From: Gremmenia infestans
Lineage: Eukaryota; Ascomycota; Leotiomycetes; Helotiales; Hamatocanthoscyphaceae
Direction: 5' to 3'
Length of the DNA stretch: 64,000 nucleotides
NCBI GenBank assembly: GCA_032629725.1
Contig: JAFEVB010000008.1
Span: forward strand, 1,426,001 to 1,490,000
Below are positions 53,778 through 64,000 of the stretch, piece by piece. A program made the translations under genes and the position numbers. Position 1 is the stretch's first letter, and every line of letters starts with the position of its first letter. Under the pieces are notes generated by a model. That model did no database searches. It worked only from the letters and a program-made list of their open reading frames with translations, and was not told the DNA's origin.

Positions 53778-55337
53778 ATGGATACTTTATCCAACTTCTT
53801 CCAGGGCGACAGCCCGGCTCTACAGTATATTGGAAGCTGCAGTGCTTCCTTATGGGACAACAGAGACATGTATCAGATGCAACTCCATCTCCTCCTCGCC
53901 TCTCTCTTCCCCATTTATATCGGCGCCCATGCCGCTCTTCGACGACCCCCTTCAGCACTTGCACCTAAGAAACAGCCGTCTACAGATGACGAAGACGATG
54001 AAATCGATTTGGAACCTGCGATTGAAGGTCTCCGGCCTTCGGATGCCATCATGTTTCCCGTCCTAGCCAGTATCACCTTGGGGGGTCTCTATCTTCTCAT
54101 CAAATGGCTCAAGGATCCCAGTCTTCTCAACAAAATTATGACTTGGTACTTTTCGACCCTTGGAGTCTTTGGCGTGGGAAAGCTGGCTGGAGACTCACTC
54201 CACGTGATATCAACCATCATCTTTCCATCTGTCTGGTCAGACAGCAAGCAGCTGTATCACGTCAAGCCAGACTTCCAAATCCAAGTCACGGGAGAAAGCT
54301 CACGATCCCAAGCGCTTCGAACAATTACAGAGAAAAAGAACCCCCTACCGTCCTTCTTGTCTAGCATCCCATTTGCGGAATCCATGAACACTAAACTCTG
54401 GTCCACTCGCGCTCTCCTCAAAAACCACTGGTTATTCCGCGGCTACATACACGGTCTCCTGAACACCAAACTCCGCATAACCTTCCACGACGTTGCGGGT
54501 CTCGCCCTCGGCCTCGCCGCAATACTAGCCTACAATACCAGCGGCAAAGCCTGGTGGCTAACCAACCTCATGGGATTCGGCTTCTGCTACGGCGCCTTCC
54601 AAATAATGTCTCCAACCACATTCTGGACCGGGTCTTTAGTGCTAATGGGCCTGTTCATCTACGATATCGTCATGGTCTTCTATACGCCCATGATGGTCAC
54701 TGTTGCCACGACCCTCGACGTACCCATCAAACTAGTTTTCCCCGGCCCGAAACGTGGAGGCATGTTGGGATTAGGCGACGTGGTGTTACCGGGGATCATG
54801 ATGGCGCTTGCGCTTAGATTCGATCTGTATCTGCATTATGCGCGGAAACATTTGAGACAGGGAGAAACGGCTCGTTATGTTGAGGCTACCGGTCTCTGGG
54901 GCGAGCGCTTTTGGACTTCTGGCTCCAAGGAGGAAAATGTTGCTGATGCGGCGAGGTTCCCCAAGACGTACTTTAAGGCTAGTGTTGTGGGGTATGTGGT
55001 TGGTATGCTCACTACGCTTGTGGTGCTTAACTATTTTAACCATGCTCAGCCTGCGCTGCTGTACTTGGTTCCTGGGGTGCTGATTTCGCTGTGGGGCACA
55101 GCGTGGGTGCGGGGCGAGATCCAGTTGATGTGGGGCTATACTGAGGACGGGAGTTTGAATGACAATCTTGAGGAGGGTAAAGAAGAGCTTACGAAAGAAG
55201 AGGTAGAGCAGAAGGCGGATGAGAGGGAGAAGAGGAGGAGTAAGGAACATGCTCATCACGTGTTCTTGTTCTCATTGTCGGATCCGAAGCATGATTTGCC
55301 TAAAGCAAAACTTTTTGATGGGGAAAAGGAGGAGTAG
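53778..55337 (+). CDS. Signal peptide peptidase-like intramembrane aspartyl protease
   Basis: Single exon, 519 residues from ATG 53778 (MDTLSNFFQGDSPALQYIGS). About nine membrane segments. The catalytic pair is intact: Tyr295-Asp296 in GLFIYDIVMVF and Asp334 in GMLGLGDVVLPG (GxGD motif), and the PAL motif lies at 425-427 (HAQPALLYLVP). These are the three signatures of the presenilin/SPP family. The enzyme should cleave membrane-spanning remnants of signal peptides in the ER membrane. Between segment groups there is an extra acidic loop (DDEDDEIDLEPAIEG). The tail is charged (EEVEQKADEREKRRSKE) and probably cytosolic. An earlier non-ATG start has no support. Confidence 0.93.
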   Translation: MDTLSNFFQGDSPALQYIGSCSASLWDNRDMYQMQLHLLLASLFPIYIGAHAALRRPPSALAPKKQPSTDDEDDEIDLEPAIEGLRPSDAIMFPVLASITLGGLYLLIKWLKDPSLLNKIMTWYFSTLGVFGVGKLAGDSLHVISTIIFPSVWSDSKQLYHVKPDFQIQVTGESSRSQALRTITEKKNPLPSFLSSIPFAESMNTKLWSTRALLKNHWLFRGYIHGLLNTKLRITFHDVAGLALGLAAILAYNTSGKAWWLTNLMGFGFCYGAFQIMSPTTFWTGSLVLMGLFIYDIVMVFYTPMMVTVATTLDVPIKLVFPGPKRGGMLGLGDVVLPGIMMALALRFDLYLHYARKHLRQGETARYVEATGLWGERFWTSGSKEENVADAARFPKTYFKASVVGYVVGMLTTLVVLNYFNHAQPALLYLVPGVLISLWGTAWVRGEIQLMWGYTEDGSLNDNLEEGKEELTKEEVEQKADEREKRRSKEHAHHVFLFSLSDPKHDLPKAKLFDGEKEE

Positions 55338-55726
55338 TGGTTTGAATATGTACAACTGCATGGGTATTCGGTCGGCGTGTGAGCTGCATTGTATGCTTCA
55401 AGATTTTGAATTTTTGAGCTCAAATATAAAGTTTAAACTTATCTTCAGTGCATGAATCAAGTGGCAGTCATACATTTTATTTTTGCCTCATAATAGCTAA
55501 AGCATATTCGTCTTGTAAACCCACTGTAAGATACCGAATCTGTGAGTTTCTTCCAAGCAAGTACATCAGAATGCACACTCTAGTCCTCTCGCATCTCCAA
55601 AAACGTTATTTCAGTCATCCTCTCAACGCCATGTCATTTCTCTAACCCAGCTACCACCTTTTCCCATTTCCTTTCCTTTACTTTCATCCCATCCCATCAC
55701 ACCACAGAAAATAAATATACTCAAAC
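55338..55726. other. Convergent spacer SPP / acetyltransferase
   Basis: About 390 bp of 3' flanks, nothing else seen. Confidence 0.6.
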
Positions 55727-56803
55727 TCAAGACCCAAAAGCAGCAGCCGGATAAACCCTCTTCTTCTTCCCACTCCTCGAACTACTCCTCGAACTCGCCG
55801 CACTCCCGTCTTCTACTCTGGGTTTCAAAAACCCACTGCCAGTTGAATTCGCATTCCCGAGTACGTCTTCCGGTAGATCATTCCATTCTCTTTCAGGGCC
55901 CCTATCTTGAAAACTCCGCGCGTGGACTAAACCATCTGGTCTTTTGCCCTTTCCGTTCCCGTTCCCGTTCACCTCAACCTCTGCTTCCACTTCCGCTTCT
56001 GCGTTCGCTAATGGTTGAAGTTGAGAAAGCTGTGTTGGAACTGGAGGCCTGGAATTCAGGTAATCACTAGCCAGTATTTTCCTCCTTAGCACAAAAGCCG
56101 TATCTGGTTTAAGCTTGCGGTAATATCCCACAAGCACGTTTTCTTCGCGGTGGAATCCGCGTTTCGTGTACCATTCTAGACCTTCTTGGTTTTGCGTCCA
56201 TACATGTGCGTATACGCTCTCGATGTACGCGCTTTCACTGCGGAATACGGCGCATGAAATGATTTCTTTTAGGAGGGCTGTTGCGAGGCCTTTGGAGCGG
56301 TATGGTGAGAGGAGGGCGAGGGATTGGATGTATATTTGGTGGGTTGGTGGGGCGATGGATGGGGATGGGGACGGGCATGGTTCGAGACGACATATTATTC
56401 CGCCTATTACTTTTGGCGAGGTGGAGGTGGGGGAGTCGCTCCAGGTTATTGTGCGGGAGAATGAGGGTGTGGATGTTGGGGGTGTAGTGAGGATGCTGGC
56501 GTAGAAGGAATCGGGGTAGGGGATTGGTAGGAGGAGGGAGTTGATGCGGCGGAGGGGTTGGATGTGGTGTTCGGTGACTTGGGAGATGGTTGCTTGGGCT
56601 GGTAATGCTGGGGTTGGAGGTTGAGGTTGAGGTTGAGGTGATGATGTTGGTGTTTGAGAGGTCGATATTGGAGGTTGTATTTGTGGTTGTCTTGTAGCTG
56701 TCCCAGGAGGTGGTGCATAATTTGGGGACCGGGGCTGGAAGAAGGATCGTATTGAGGGCTGTGTTCTCGATTGTGGGACGGGAGAGGTGGAATTGGCATC
56801 CAT
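55727..56803 (-). CDS. GNAT N-acetyltransferase, NAA50-like, with N-terminal PIP-box-like motif
   Basis: Single exon, 358 residues. The first 80 residues are Pro/Gln/Thr/Ser-rich and disordered, and contain QPSIRSFF at 15-22, an exact QxxIxxFF PCNA-interaction (PIP) pattern. The GNAT domain follows (residues about 80-230): VTEHHIQPLRRINSLLLPIP, IYIQSLALLSPYRSKGLATA (acetyl-CoA-binding R-x-x-G-x-A loop) and YTKRGFHREENVLVGYYRK. These resemble NAA50, the catalytic partner in NatE. A long basic tail with NGNGNGKGK and SRSSSRSGKKKR ends the protein. A PIP box is expected in the cohesin acetyltransferase Eco1, but the Eco1 zinc finger is absent here, so the motif may be by chance or link N-acetylation to replication. 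Activity not shown. Confidence 0.78.
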   Translation of the reverse strand: MDANSTSPVPQSRTQPSIRSFFQPRSPNYAPPPGTATRQPQIQPPISTSQTPTSSPQPQPQPPTPALPAQATISQVTEHHIQPLRRINSLLLPIPYPDSFYASILTTPPTSTPSFSRTITWSDSPTSTSPKVIGGIICRLEPCPSPSPSIAPPTHQIYIQSLALLSPYRSKGLATALLKEIISCAVFRSESAYIESVYAHVWTQNQEGLEWYTKRGFHREENVLVGYYRKLKPDTAFVLRRKILASDYLNSRPPVPTQLSQLQPLANAEAEVEAEVEVNGNGNGKGKRPDGLVHARSFQDRGPEREWNDLPEDVLGNANSTGSGFLKPRVEDGSAASSRSSSRSGKKKRVYPAAAFGS

Positions 56804-57330
56804 CTCAAGGATTTGAGGGTTTTCTGAGCTGTGAGAAGAATCGAAAATCCAAATGTTTTTGTTCCAGCTAGAGAGGCAGTTTTGATATTGCAGCCGTCTT
56901 CTCTGGTATGTAAAATCTGGCCTATACTTTCTGTGGTGGTTTCCTTACTCGTATATCACATCCACACCACATCATCCTAATCCTATTTGAGGATCATCCC
57001 TTTCGGAAGGCGGTCAAGAGATCTCCACCAAACCTTATTTTTAGCGGTGGCAGAATCAGCCGTTAACTGGCAGCTTCGGGACGGTTTCAGGGAAATACAT
57101 CGAAAGACAACTCCCCTTTTGATAATTCACGGCTGTTATCGCCGCATCTGTCCCCCAGTTTTACTTTCTTCTCGAAAATGTGTCCCTCCTCTGAGTAGAA
57201 CATTTCTAAGATGCTCAATCACGTCGATCTTGCAGTTCCTTTCTTCTACAAGTCCTTGCATTGCATTGCAAACGTTCCCTGTCCAAAATCCGAAGATTAA
57301 CGTAGCCTTGACACCAACACATTGCCCAAT
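56804..57330. other. Divergent promoter region acetyltransferase / Sgf11-like
   Basis: About 530 bp, no gene supported. Confidence 0.6.
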
Positions 57331-58775
57331 ATGTCGGCCAACAATGTCACACATAATGGCATAATTGTCCCTGCGGATGGCCAGAGTACAGACACCATGG
57401 GAAAACTAGTAAATCTGCTCCTTTCCCATTTTTCGTAATCTGTTTGCCTGGGCAAGTTCACGAAGCTAATCTCTCTGTATAGGCACACGCAGTACTGGAC
57501 GATATCGTGTATAACATTATCCACGACATAGTACTCAAAGCCCATCGGGAAGAAAAGATGGCAAGGGCATCGACTGCAGCTACTCTTGTCGAGCAAAAAG
57601 CTATAAGAGAAGCACCTCCCTCAGACGATCCCACAGTTTCGGCTACACGACCTCCCATAAAAGTCGAGACAGAGACTGCGATATACGACAGCGGAGAGGT
57701 GTATATAAAAGGCAATCCGATGAAAACTACGACCGAAATAATCTGTCCGAAATGCCATCTCCCTCGACTTCTCTACCCAACCGACGGTAATGGGGCACGC
57801 AAACCAGAACCTGGGGTAGAATACTGCAAGAAGCGTCCCTATATAGACAAACCTTACCACGACATCTACGGGCAGACCTTCCAAATGGAAGGGCCCGGCC
57901 GCGGCAAGAAAAAGAAAGATATGGTCAACCCACTTCTCCAAACCGCCAAAGAAAGCACACCCTCGGGTAGCCAAGATTCGCCCAACCCGTCCCCCCCACC
58001 CGGCGAAGGGCCCCCAAAACCCATATCCTTTCCACACGCCAAATGCCATAACTGCAACACCTTTCTTCCCATAAAACGCATGAACAACCACATGATAAAA
58101 TGCATTGGGGGTGGGGGCCGCGACTCCTCCCGTCAAGCGCTCCTCAAGATCCAAAACAACGGCACCTCATCCAACAGCCAAAGCCAGAACGGATCCACGC
58201 CGCCCGCCTCACGAACCGGAACTCCAGCGCCATCCCCAAACAAACGCCAAGCGGGCGACGACTTTGATAGCGATTCAAGCCCGCAGAAGAAGAAGAAGGT
58301 GCTTAAGAAGACGGCGACTACCAAGTTAAAGGCGCCGAAGATGGCGCGGAGTAATAGTCAGATGTCGAGCTCGAATCTAAGTTTTGAGCAGAAGGCTCCC
58401 AATAGCGAAGATGAAGATGAGGGGGAGGATGAGGCAGATGGCGAATATGGGACTGTTGTGGTCGAGCCTACGAAGAAGAAAACTGCTGCCAATAAACCGC
58501 TGGGTAAGAAAATGAGCAATGGTACGAATGGTGGTGAGAAGAAGAAGAAATGGTTACATGGCGGCAAAGGCGGCGTGAAAGGGAGTGCAGGAACACCGAT
58601 TGTGCCGGGCGCGACACCTACGAGTCTGAAGCTGAAAATCAAACCAGGTGGCTTGGAGACAAAGGTCTTGCCGCCGAAGAGTGTCGTTCCTGCCCAGACG
58701 GCGCCGAATGGCAATGGGAATGGGAAGAGCAGAGCGGAGTCAGAGTCAAGTCAGACGTTATCGAGTCCCAATTAA
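57331..58775 (+). CDS. Sgf11-like zinc-finger protein (SAGA-type)
   Basis: Exons 57331-57408 and 57483-58775 give 456 residues. The N-terminal helix DDIVYNIIHDIVLKAHREEK matches the helix by which Sgf11 joins the SAGA deubiquitinase module. A first Cys pair lies at Cys114 and Cys117 (IICPKCHLPRLLYP). The second, Cys214, Cys217, His229 and Cys233 in AKCHNCNTFLPIKRMNNHMI, has the CxxC-x11-H-x3-C layout of the Sgf11 finger. The rest is a long low-complexity basic/Ser-rich region with nuclear signals (KKKKVLKKTATTK). Functional inference: chromatin regulator, possibly histone H2B deubiquitination. The exact family assignment is uncertain because Sgf11 is much shorter in yeast. Confidence 0.6.
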
Positions 58776-59006
58776 ACACCAAGCAAGCAATCAGGGCTGC
58801 GGTTTGGACTGTCAGTAATTAGACCGATTTCCACCGACCATGAGTTAGCGAATCGAAACACGCGTACATGTATCAAGGAAAGAAAGCAAGAAAAGCGAGC
58901 GAGCAAGCATTATCAAACATGGGCCTTTTTTTCCCCCTCTCTCTAGGGACAGAAATATTGCATGGATTGGCGTACAGTACAGTCAATATCTTCACATCAC
59001 ACACAG

Positions 59007-59028
59007 CACATCACATCACATCACATCA
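59007..59028. repeat. ATCAC tandem repeat
   Basis: About four ATCAC-type units (CACATCACATCACATC) in tandem. Confidence 0.8.
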
Positions 59029-59243
59029 TCACAACACTTATTCCACTTCACAAGAGAAAATATGTGTGTGGATGCGAGAAAGATTTCTTAATGGCGTTTT
59101 GGGAATACATGAACGAATGAAGGGCATTTGGAGGCGTTGTACATATTGGCGTATTCAGGTCTATTTATTAGTTAGTAGGTTCGTAGGTAGGTAGGTAGTA
59201 AGTAAGCACTTCATTGCTAGAGAGAGAGGGGGGGGGAAGGGTA

Positions 59244-59265
59244 GAATCGAATCGAATCGAATCGA
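59244..59265. repeat. GAATC tandem repeat, four units
   Basis: Four GAATC units in tandem. Confidence 0.9.
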
Positions 59266-59614
59266 GAATTACTTACCTGTGTTGTTTTTGGGGATAAGGG
59301 TTTTGGGTTTGGGTTTGTATGATGTGGTATGTATGGCTTTATGAGACTTGTCTGGTATATACCCAGAGTGAGTAATATAGCTAGCTAGGTACCTAGCTCG
59401 CATGCAACCTGCAATCTAGGGGTTATTGTTGTTGTTCTACTGTCTATCACCTAAAGCGTGTTTCTTCTTGGGAATTATGTTACATAATTAATCAGTAGGT
59501 CTTTAAGTCATAAATCTAACAACGGCCACGGTACGTATGCCTAGTCTAATTAGTATACCACGCTTCAATAGCATACCATATACCAATGGGATATCATTCG
59601 CACAACGGTTTCTT

Positions 59615-60924
59615 TCACGACCCCACAGTCCCTGGCAACCTCCAAGCAACCAAATCATCCCTAACAGCAAACTCGTCCACCTCTCTGGCCGTCATCAAGC
59701 CCGACCTCCCCCTCTCACCCCCCTCCTCACTCACAAGCGCGCTCGACGCCAGACTACTCGCACTCTCGCCCTTGCGCGCCAACGTCTCCTGACTGCCATT
59801 CCGTTTATGCACTGCGCGCAGCGGGGGTTTGGCACTCCGCATCGTCTGTCTGGATTTTGTGCTTGTGTTGCTGTGGTGTCTGGTGTGTGTGTGGTGGGTT
59901 TCCGAGGCTAGGTTGGAGACGGGGGATGAGGATGTGCTGGGGTTGGTGTCGTGGTCGTGGTTGGGGTTATGGTGCCCTTTCCAGCCGTCGCCGCCGTTGA
60001 ATATATCTTCGACGCATTGGTCTGCGGGCAGTTCGCCGGCTTGCGCGGCCCAGGAGGCGGCGAGGGAGCGGCGGTAGATGTCGTGGAGTTCGGTGTGGTC
60101 GCGGGATTTGTTTAGATTGGGGAGATCTAATGAACAAATAATTTTCTGTAAGTATAGTAATATATGGGGATTTGAAAAGGGAGGTATGGGTATGGGTATG
60201 GGAGGGGATTGGGAACATACGTCCAACATTCTCCTCAGCACCCTCTCTCTCCCCCGCCATAATCCCCGCAATGCCCCCAAACACAGCTGCCGTCCTCAAT
60301 GGGGGCGCCACGAAATTCCTCTCCCCATCAATCTGCTTCATAAACACCCCGATCTTCAGCGTACTATTGATCTTACTATCCTGTAACAAATACCTCCTCA
60401 CCACCCCCTCTTCCCCATCGACCTGCTCGCTCTCCTCTACATATTCCGCGAGATTCAGAACCACATGCCCCAGTGGTACGCGCTCAGCCTTTGTAACGGC
60501 GCCCGAGTGGAATTCTTGCAGGATCTCGAAGTGGAGGGGACATTCGGACAGATTGTTGCTCTTGTCGATGGTGAGGCGTACGGGGAAGGTGCGCGCGTAG
60601 TCAAACTGTACTTTGTGCTCTGTTATGGGACAGCGCTCTGTGCGGCCCGTGTGCTCGCCGCTGGTGGTAGAGGAGGCGGGGAGGCTGTATTTTATGAAGG
60701 CGGTGCCGGTTACGAGGGGGACGTTGTTGAGATCTATTATCTGTTGTTTTGGTGAGTATTCTGGGCCAGGTAGCAAGGTAGGTGGGGAAAGGAGCAACGT
60801 ACACGTAGAGTGAGCTCGAATTTTGGCTGTGCTGGATGTTAGTCTTGTTTACTTTAGGGTGAGGGGATGGGGATGTTTTGTTACGGACCCTGCGAGACTT
60901 GGGGACTATGAGTTTTGTCAACAT
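59615..60924 (-). CDS. NT-C2 domain protein (EEIG1/EHBP1 N-terminal C2-like)
   Basis: Exons 60924-60889, 60826-60803, 60740-60221 and 60126-59615 join into 363 residues. Exon 2 is only 24 bp (PKFELTLR). The assembled N-terminus MLTKLIVPKSRRPKFELTLR then IIDLNNVPLVTGTAFIKYSL is the beginning of the NT-C2 domain, continuing through DYARTFPVRLTIDK and LQDSKINSTLKIGVFMKQI. The C-terminal half is Ser/His-rich and disordered, with a conserved block ELHDIYRRSLAASW after the third intron. That intron uses a TAG acceptor at 60127, which gives GHLPNLNKSRD. NT-C2 proteins often tether to membranes or endocytic and cell-polarity sites. No signal peptide; cytosolic. Confidence 0.82.
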
Positions 60925-62314
60925 GATTAGTATTGTACTGAGGTGAAGATTTGCACAGGAAGGAGATATATTTACTCAATGGGTTATTCATGGTCACAGT
61001 ACAATTACTCTTGGGCAATTCGTTTGCGGAAGTTGCGAACGCGATGGTTCCCCTCGGTGAAATGCATGTTCGGATGACAAGGCTGAATGACGTCTACGGA
61101 ACGGAGTAACAGATGTTCCGGTTCATTCGTGAATATGCTCCAGTAAGCGATTCATGAATATCCTACGTTTAGGTGCGATTCAAGAGAAAGCAGCGCATTA
61201 AAGAGTAGCTGAAGCTATATCTTTTTAAATTAAGGTACCTTACACCAAGATATCCTTGCAAGGCTACCTTATATTTTCTTAGCCCTCCAAAAGCATCCTC
61301 GCTTCCAAAGTATCGAATAAAGCAAAGCCAAGCCTGGATATAGCGCCACCAAGAGGGCAGGCAGGCAAACTACTATACCCCTGAAACGATCTTCGAGACC
61401 GCATCACGTGCGTGAACACGCTTCGTCCTTCAAAATGTCACTTGTTTCATACAGTAGCAGCATGCTCTCTCTGTCAGCAAATGATAGAAACTTGTCATTA
61501 ATTCTTGCCGTGGATCAAGGCTGTAACAGCTTTCTACTTCATGCCAGAGTCTTCCTTGGGAGGATATTGTGCCCCGAGGAAAGAATTACTAAGAAACCCG
61601 GGCCCTCGGCCGTGCATTTGCGAAGCATGTTTCACTCGGAGCAAGTCGTAATTATGAAACCCCCCCCCCTCACCCATGGCATTCCTTCCCTCTCTATCGC
61701 TATCTCAAATGGCCCGTGAGAAAGTAGGTACTGTGGTAAATGTAATGAAGTCAAGTCGCAGCCCAAAACAGGGGCCGGGATCGATGGAGATTCAGAATGT
61801 GAGGTATAAATCGCATGTAATGCTAGAATCGTTTTGGACTGGCGGACTGGTTCTGCAATTGCCAGCTGGGAATAAAATTAACTTGCTTTTTAGTGCAAGT
61901 CGGACGTTCCTTCCTAGGTACTGTACTTGAAGCTCTGTAAGGGTTTCATTGAGTGGCAGTTAAAGACCGTTGGGACGGTGCATTAATAGCTATAATGATA
62001 CCCCTCTAGCATAGTGCAACACCAATACCAATTCACAAGCTGCTTTGAAAATATATATATATATTAGCTGACATATATCGGTCTCACCAATTCACATCAT
62101 GTATGATATGCGAGGATACTGATTCCTCCACATCGATAATCCTCCAAAGTCAAGTGAATCGTGTTCAAGACCCCTCGCATTGCCATTAGACTTCCATAGA
62201 GTATTTACTGTCCCTTGAATATTCAATAGCAGTCACGATGACCCCTAAATTGCACCATTAAATGCCAAAATGCATGGGTATCATGGCCGTTCAATTTATC
62301 CTAACCCTCTTGAA
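60925..62314. other. Spacer NT-C2 / Vivid-type gene
   Basis: About 1.4 kb upstream of NT-C2 and downstream of the photoreceptor gene. CACGTG occurs near 61403. A short AT dinucleotide run lies near 62052-62065. No gene supported; frames at 61408-61930 do not look coding. Confidence 0.5.
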
Positions 62315-63206
62315 TCAAAAACTAGCACGTTTGGTATCGCCCATAAATCCAACCAAATACCTCTTCTTCTTCCCACCTACAACATCTTCATCCCACAATA
62401 TAGGTATAACCGTCAACAGATTAACAAACATCCTGCCATCCCGCGTGAAATTAACAAGCTTGACCTGCGCCTCCTCATTCTTTGCAAACCTCTCCTTCAG
62501 TTCCTTCCTCGCAAAGTCATTCGTCTTGCGGATTTCTTGCTGGTGCCTTATCTCTAGTTTGAGAGCGCGGTCCTTTGGAGGCTGTTGCAGGAAGCGGCAG
62601 TTTCGTTCGAGGATATCCATGCTGTTGTATCCGGTCAGGGCCTCGAAGGTTTCAGAGCAGTATACAATTGGCGTGTCGTGACGCTCGGGGTCGCAGAGAA
62701 CGAGGGAGACGGAGCTGTCTATGCTGCCGATGTTGATTGTGGGGTTTGGGCGCTGGCGGACGCGGATCTGTAGAGCCTTTGTTAACTCGAGGGGGAGCGT
62801 GAGGACGTGGGGTCAGGTTTCATTCAATGGTTTTGAGGACGAAAAAAGTGGAATAATGGGGATGCGTGATAGGGGAAGAGGTATTGATCACTTACCAAAA
62901 TCCCCATCATATCAAAGCCACTTGGAGCATACACCCCGGGATAGATAAGAGGATCACTCGGACGCTCACTTTGATTAACGGCATTTACTGGTGCAAGAGC
63001 AAGCGGGATGGTGGAACTGCTTGCTTTGGACTCAACGGCATTGATCGGAGCCCCAGGGACAGCACATAAACCTTGGGCTGAAGACTGCTTCCATAACTAT
63101 AATGTATAGAAAATCAGTAAAGTAAAAACCGTATATAATAGTTTAAGAAGAGGTAAAAACATACCTCCTGGAGCCTCTGCGCCTGCTGCAAGTATTCCTC
63201 GTTCAT
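62315..63206 (-). CDS. vvd: Vivid-type blue-light photoreceptor (single LOV domain)
   Basis: Exons 63206-63165, 62896-63096 (minus) and 62767-62315 join into 231 residues; introns of 68 and 128 bp are phase 0. The N-terminus MNEEYLQQAQRLQE precedes the cap YPGVYAPSGFDMMGILIRV, as in Neurospora VVD. The LOV core has DTPIVYCSETFEALTGY and RNCRFLQ, in which Cys138 is the flavin-adduct cysteine, plus the conserved VKLVNFTRDGRMFVNLLTV and YLVGFMGD. Such small proteins bind FAD, form a reversible cysteinyl-flavin adduct in blue light and dimerise to dampen White-collar signalling. A 39-residue charged helix-forming stretch follows RNCRFLQQ. A 5' exon beyond 63206 cannot be excluded because a CAG|GTAATA sequence lies just upstream. 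Confidence 0.9.
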
Positions 63207-64000
63207 ATCCGTGCGTGTATTACCTGAGAATCTAAACCATTGTTCTTCTGTTGATGGCCTGCTCAATCATTCATATGGCGGTGGCAGCACATACGAACAC
63301 GAGACTAGACATGACGAGAGGAGACAAGACGATACCGATTGTGCGTTTGCGTGTGCGTGTGCCAGTGCCATCTCGCCATTCGCACTGAGAGGCGCGGGGT
63401 TGGGTGTAGAAGACGTCAGGACCTTCGATTCATGCCTTTCTAGTTGGCTCGATCGCGAGGCGCCTAGAATAGTCGCGGCCATCGGCACTAACTGGATAAA
63501 TTAAATGGCATTTCTAACTGGAATGGTGTGGCCGCATCAAGACTTTCTTTTGGCTTTTTAAACAAACACCGGGTCCCTCTACGGCCCAACTATTCAGAGT
63601 TGAAAGAGTGAAGGAGGTGGTCACATCGGGGTGTATCACGTGACCAAACTTCATCATTCAGTGGTTGGGCCATGCAGTACATACAAAGGACAGCAACGTG
63701 TATTTAGAAAGAAAGAGAATCAAATGTTTTATAGACGAAGTCGAACAGCATAATCAAATTTTACCGAATTATCAAAGCCCAATCCGAGAGCATCACTTGA
63801 AAGTCAAGGAATCCCATCCGAAGTACCAGACGAGTGAACGTCCACGTATTATATCTTGTCAGTCATAAAGGACATATATTGAAGGAGACTAAAGAAAGTG
63901 ATCGTATCTGCAAGCATGCGGAACACGTCGGTACAGTAATCTGAACTGAATCACATCTAAAAAAAATACAGATTCGTAGGTTCACATGACTCGTATAAAC
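63207..64000. other. Upstream region of the Vivid-type gene
   Basis: Should hold the light-responsive promoter. A TCACGTGAC site lies about 440 bp upstream of the start (63646). White-collar-type GATC elements cannot be told from chance by eye. No gene supported to the window end. Confidence 0.5.

Larger units (their letters stand above)
58776..59614. other. Spacer rich in simple repeats
   Basis: Convergent 3' region of the Sgf11-like and NT-C2 genes. It carries tandem ATCAC units (59007-59028), GTAG units near 59183-59199, a G-run near 59228, and four GAATC units (59244-59265). No gene supported. Confidence 0.7.

Noticed and set aside
55843..56504. Plus-strand frames over the acetyltransferase gene
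   Set aside because: Antisense of a Pro/Ser/Gln-rich coding region; low-complexity shadow.
61408..61930. Plus-strand frames between NT-C2 and Vivid-type genes
   Set aside because: Short, overlapping in different frames, contain a C-homopolymer; no protein family recognised.

Overview
This window looks like nuclear DNA of a filamentous ascomycete (Pezizomycotina). Genes lie on both strands and most are split by introns of 46-65 bp with fungal-type splice sites. The gene content is also fungal: GH7 cellobiohydrolase, GH92 mannosidase, GIT1-type transporters, a DUF6604-type protein, a Vivid-type LOV photoreceptor and a type III polyketide synthase. I lean towards Leotiomycetes, but that is inference from gene repertoire only. 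No rRNA, tRNA or CRISPR array was recognised.

Layout. 0-9.4 kb: 3' end of a RAV1-like gene, a 228-bp TA-flanked miniature inverted-repeat element, a coiled-coil protein, a small membrane protein, a type III PKS and BUD22. 9.9-21.5 kb: a secreted GH7 enzyme, a gene-poor 3-kb stretch, a five-exon SDR, a PEBP-family protein, the SMC5/6 SUMO ligase NSE2, then 2.5 kb without a gene. 21.5-32.7 kb: a GIT1-like transporter carrying a MITE inside its third intron, a membrane protein with a SAM-binding-like motif, a cytochrome P450 with a GC-AG intron, an alpha/beta hydrolase, a small unknown gene and a GH92 mannosidase. 34-43 kb: a large DUF6604-like gene interrupted by an in-frame TGA, a DUF1348 protein, an SDR with a one-base frameshift, and a TF-domain protein without a zinc cluster. 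43-52 kb: an intronless CocE/NonD hydrolase divergent from a second GIT1-like transporter, then two Cys-rich unknown proteins. 52-64 kb: mostly housekeeping genes: PPIL1-type cyclophilin, signal peptide peptidase, a NAA50-like acetyltransferase with a PIP-box-like motif, an Sgf11-like zinc-finger protein, an NT-C2 protein and the Vivid-type blue-light receptor.

The genes do not form one pathway. There are housekeeping blocks (RAV1, BUD22, NSE2, cyclophilin, SPP, acetyltransferase, Sgf11-like, NT-C2) and accessory blocks for carbohydrate degradation, secondary metabolism and uptake. Exon models were made by hand from splice signals, reading phase and family conservation; joined-exon lengths are given where they close in frame. 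I found no convincing new multi-gene system. The most useful leads are the two MITE families (one intronic), two disrupted genes, the PIP-box-like acetyltransferase, a 36-bp intron, and two short intergenic motifs that recur far more often than chance.
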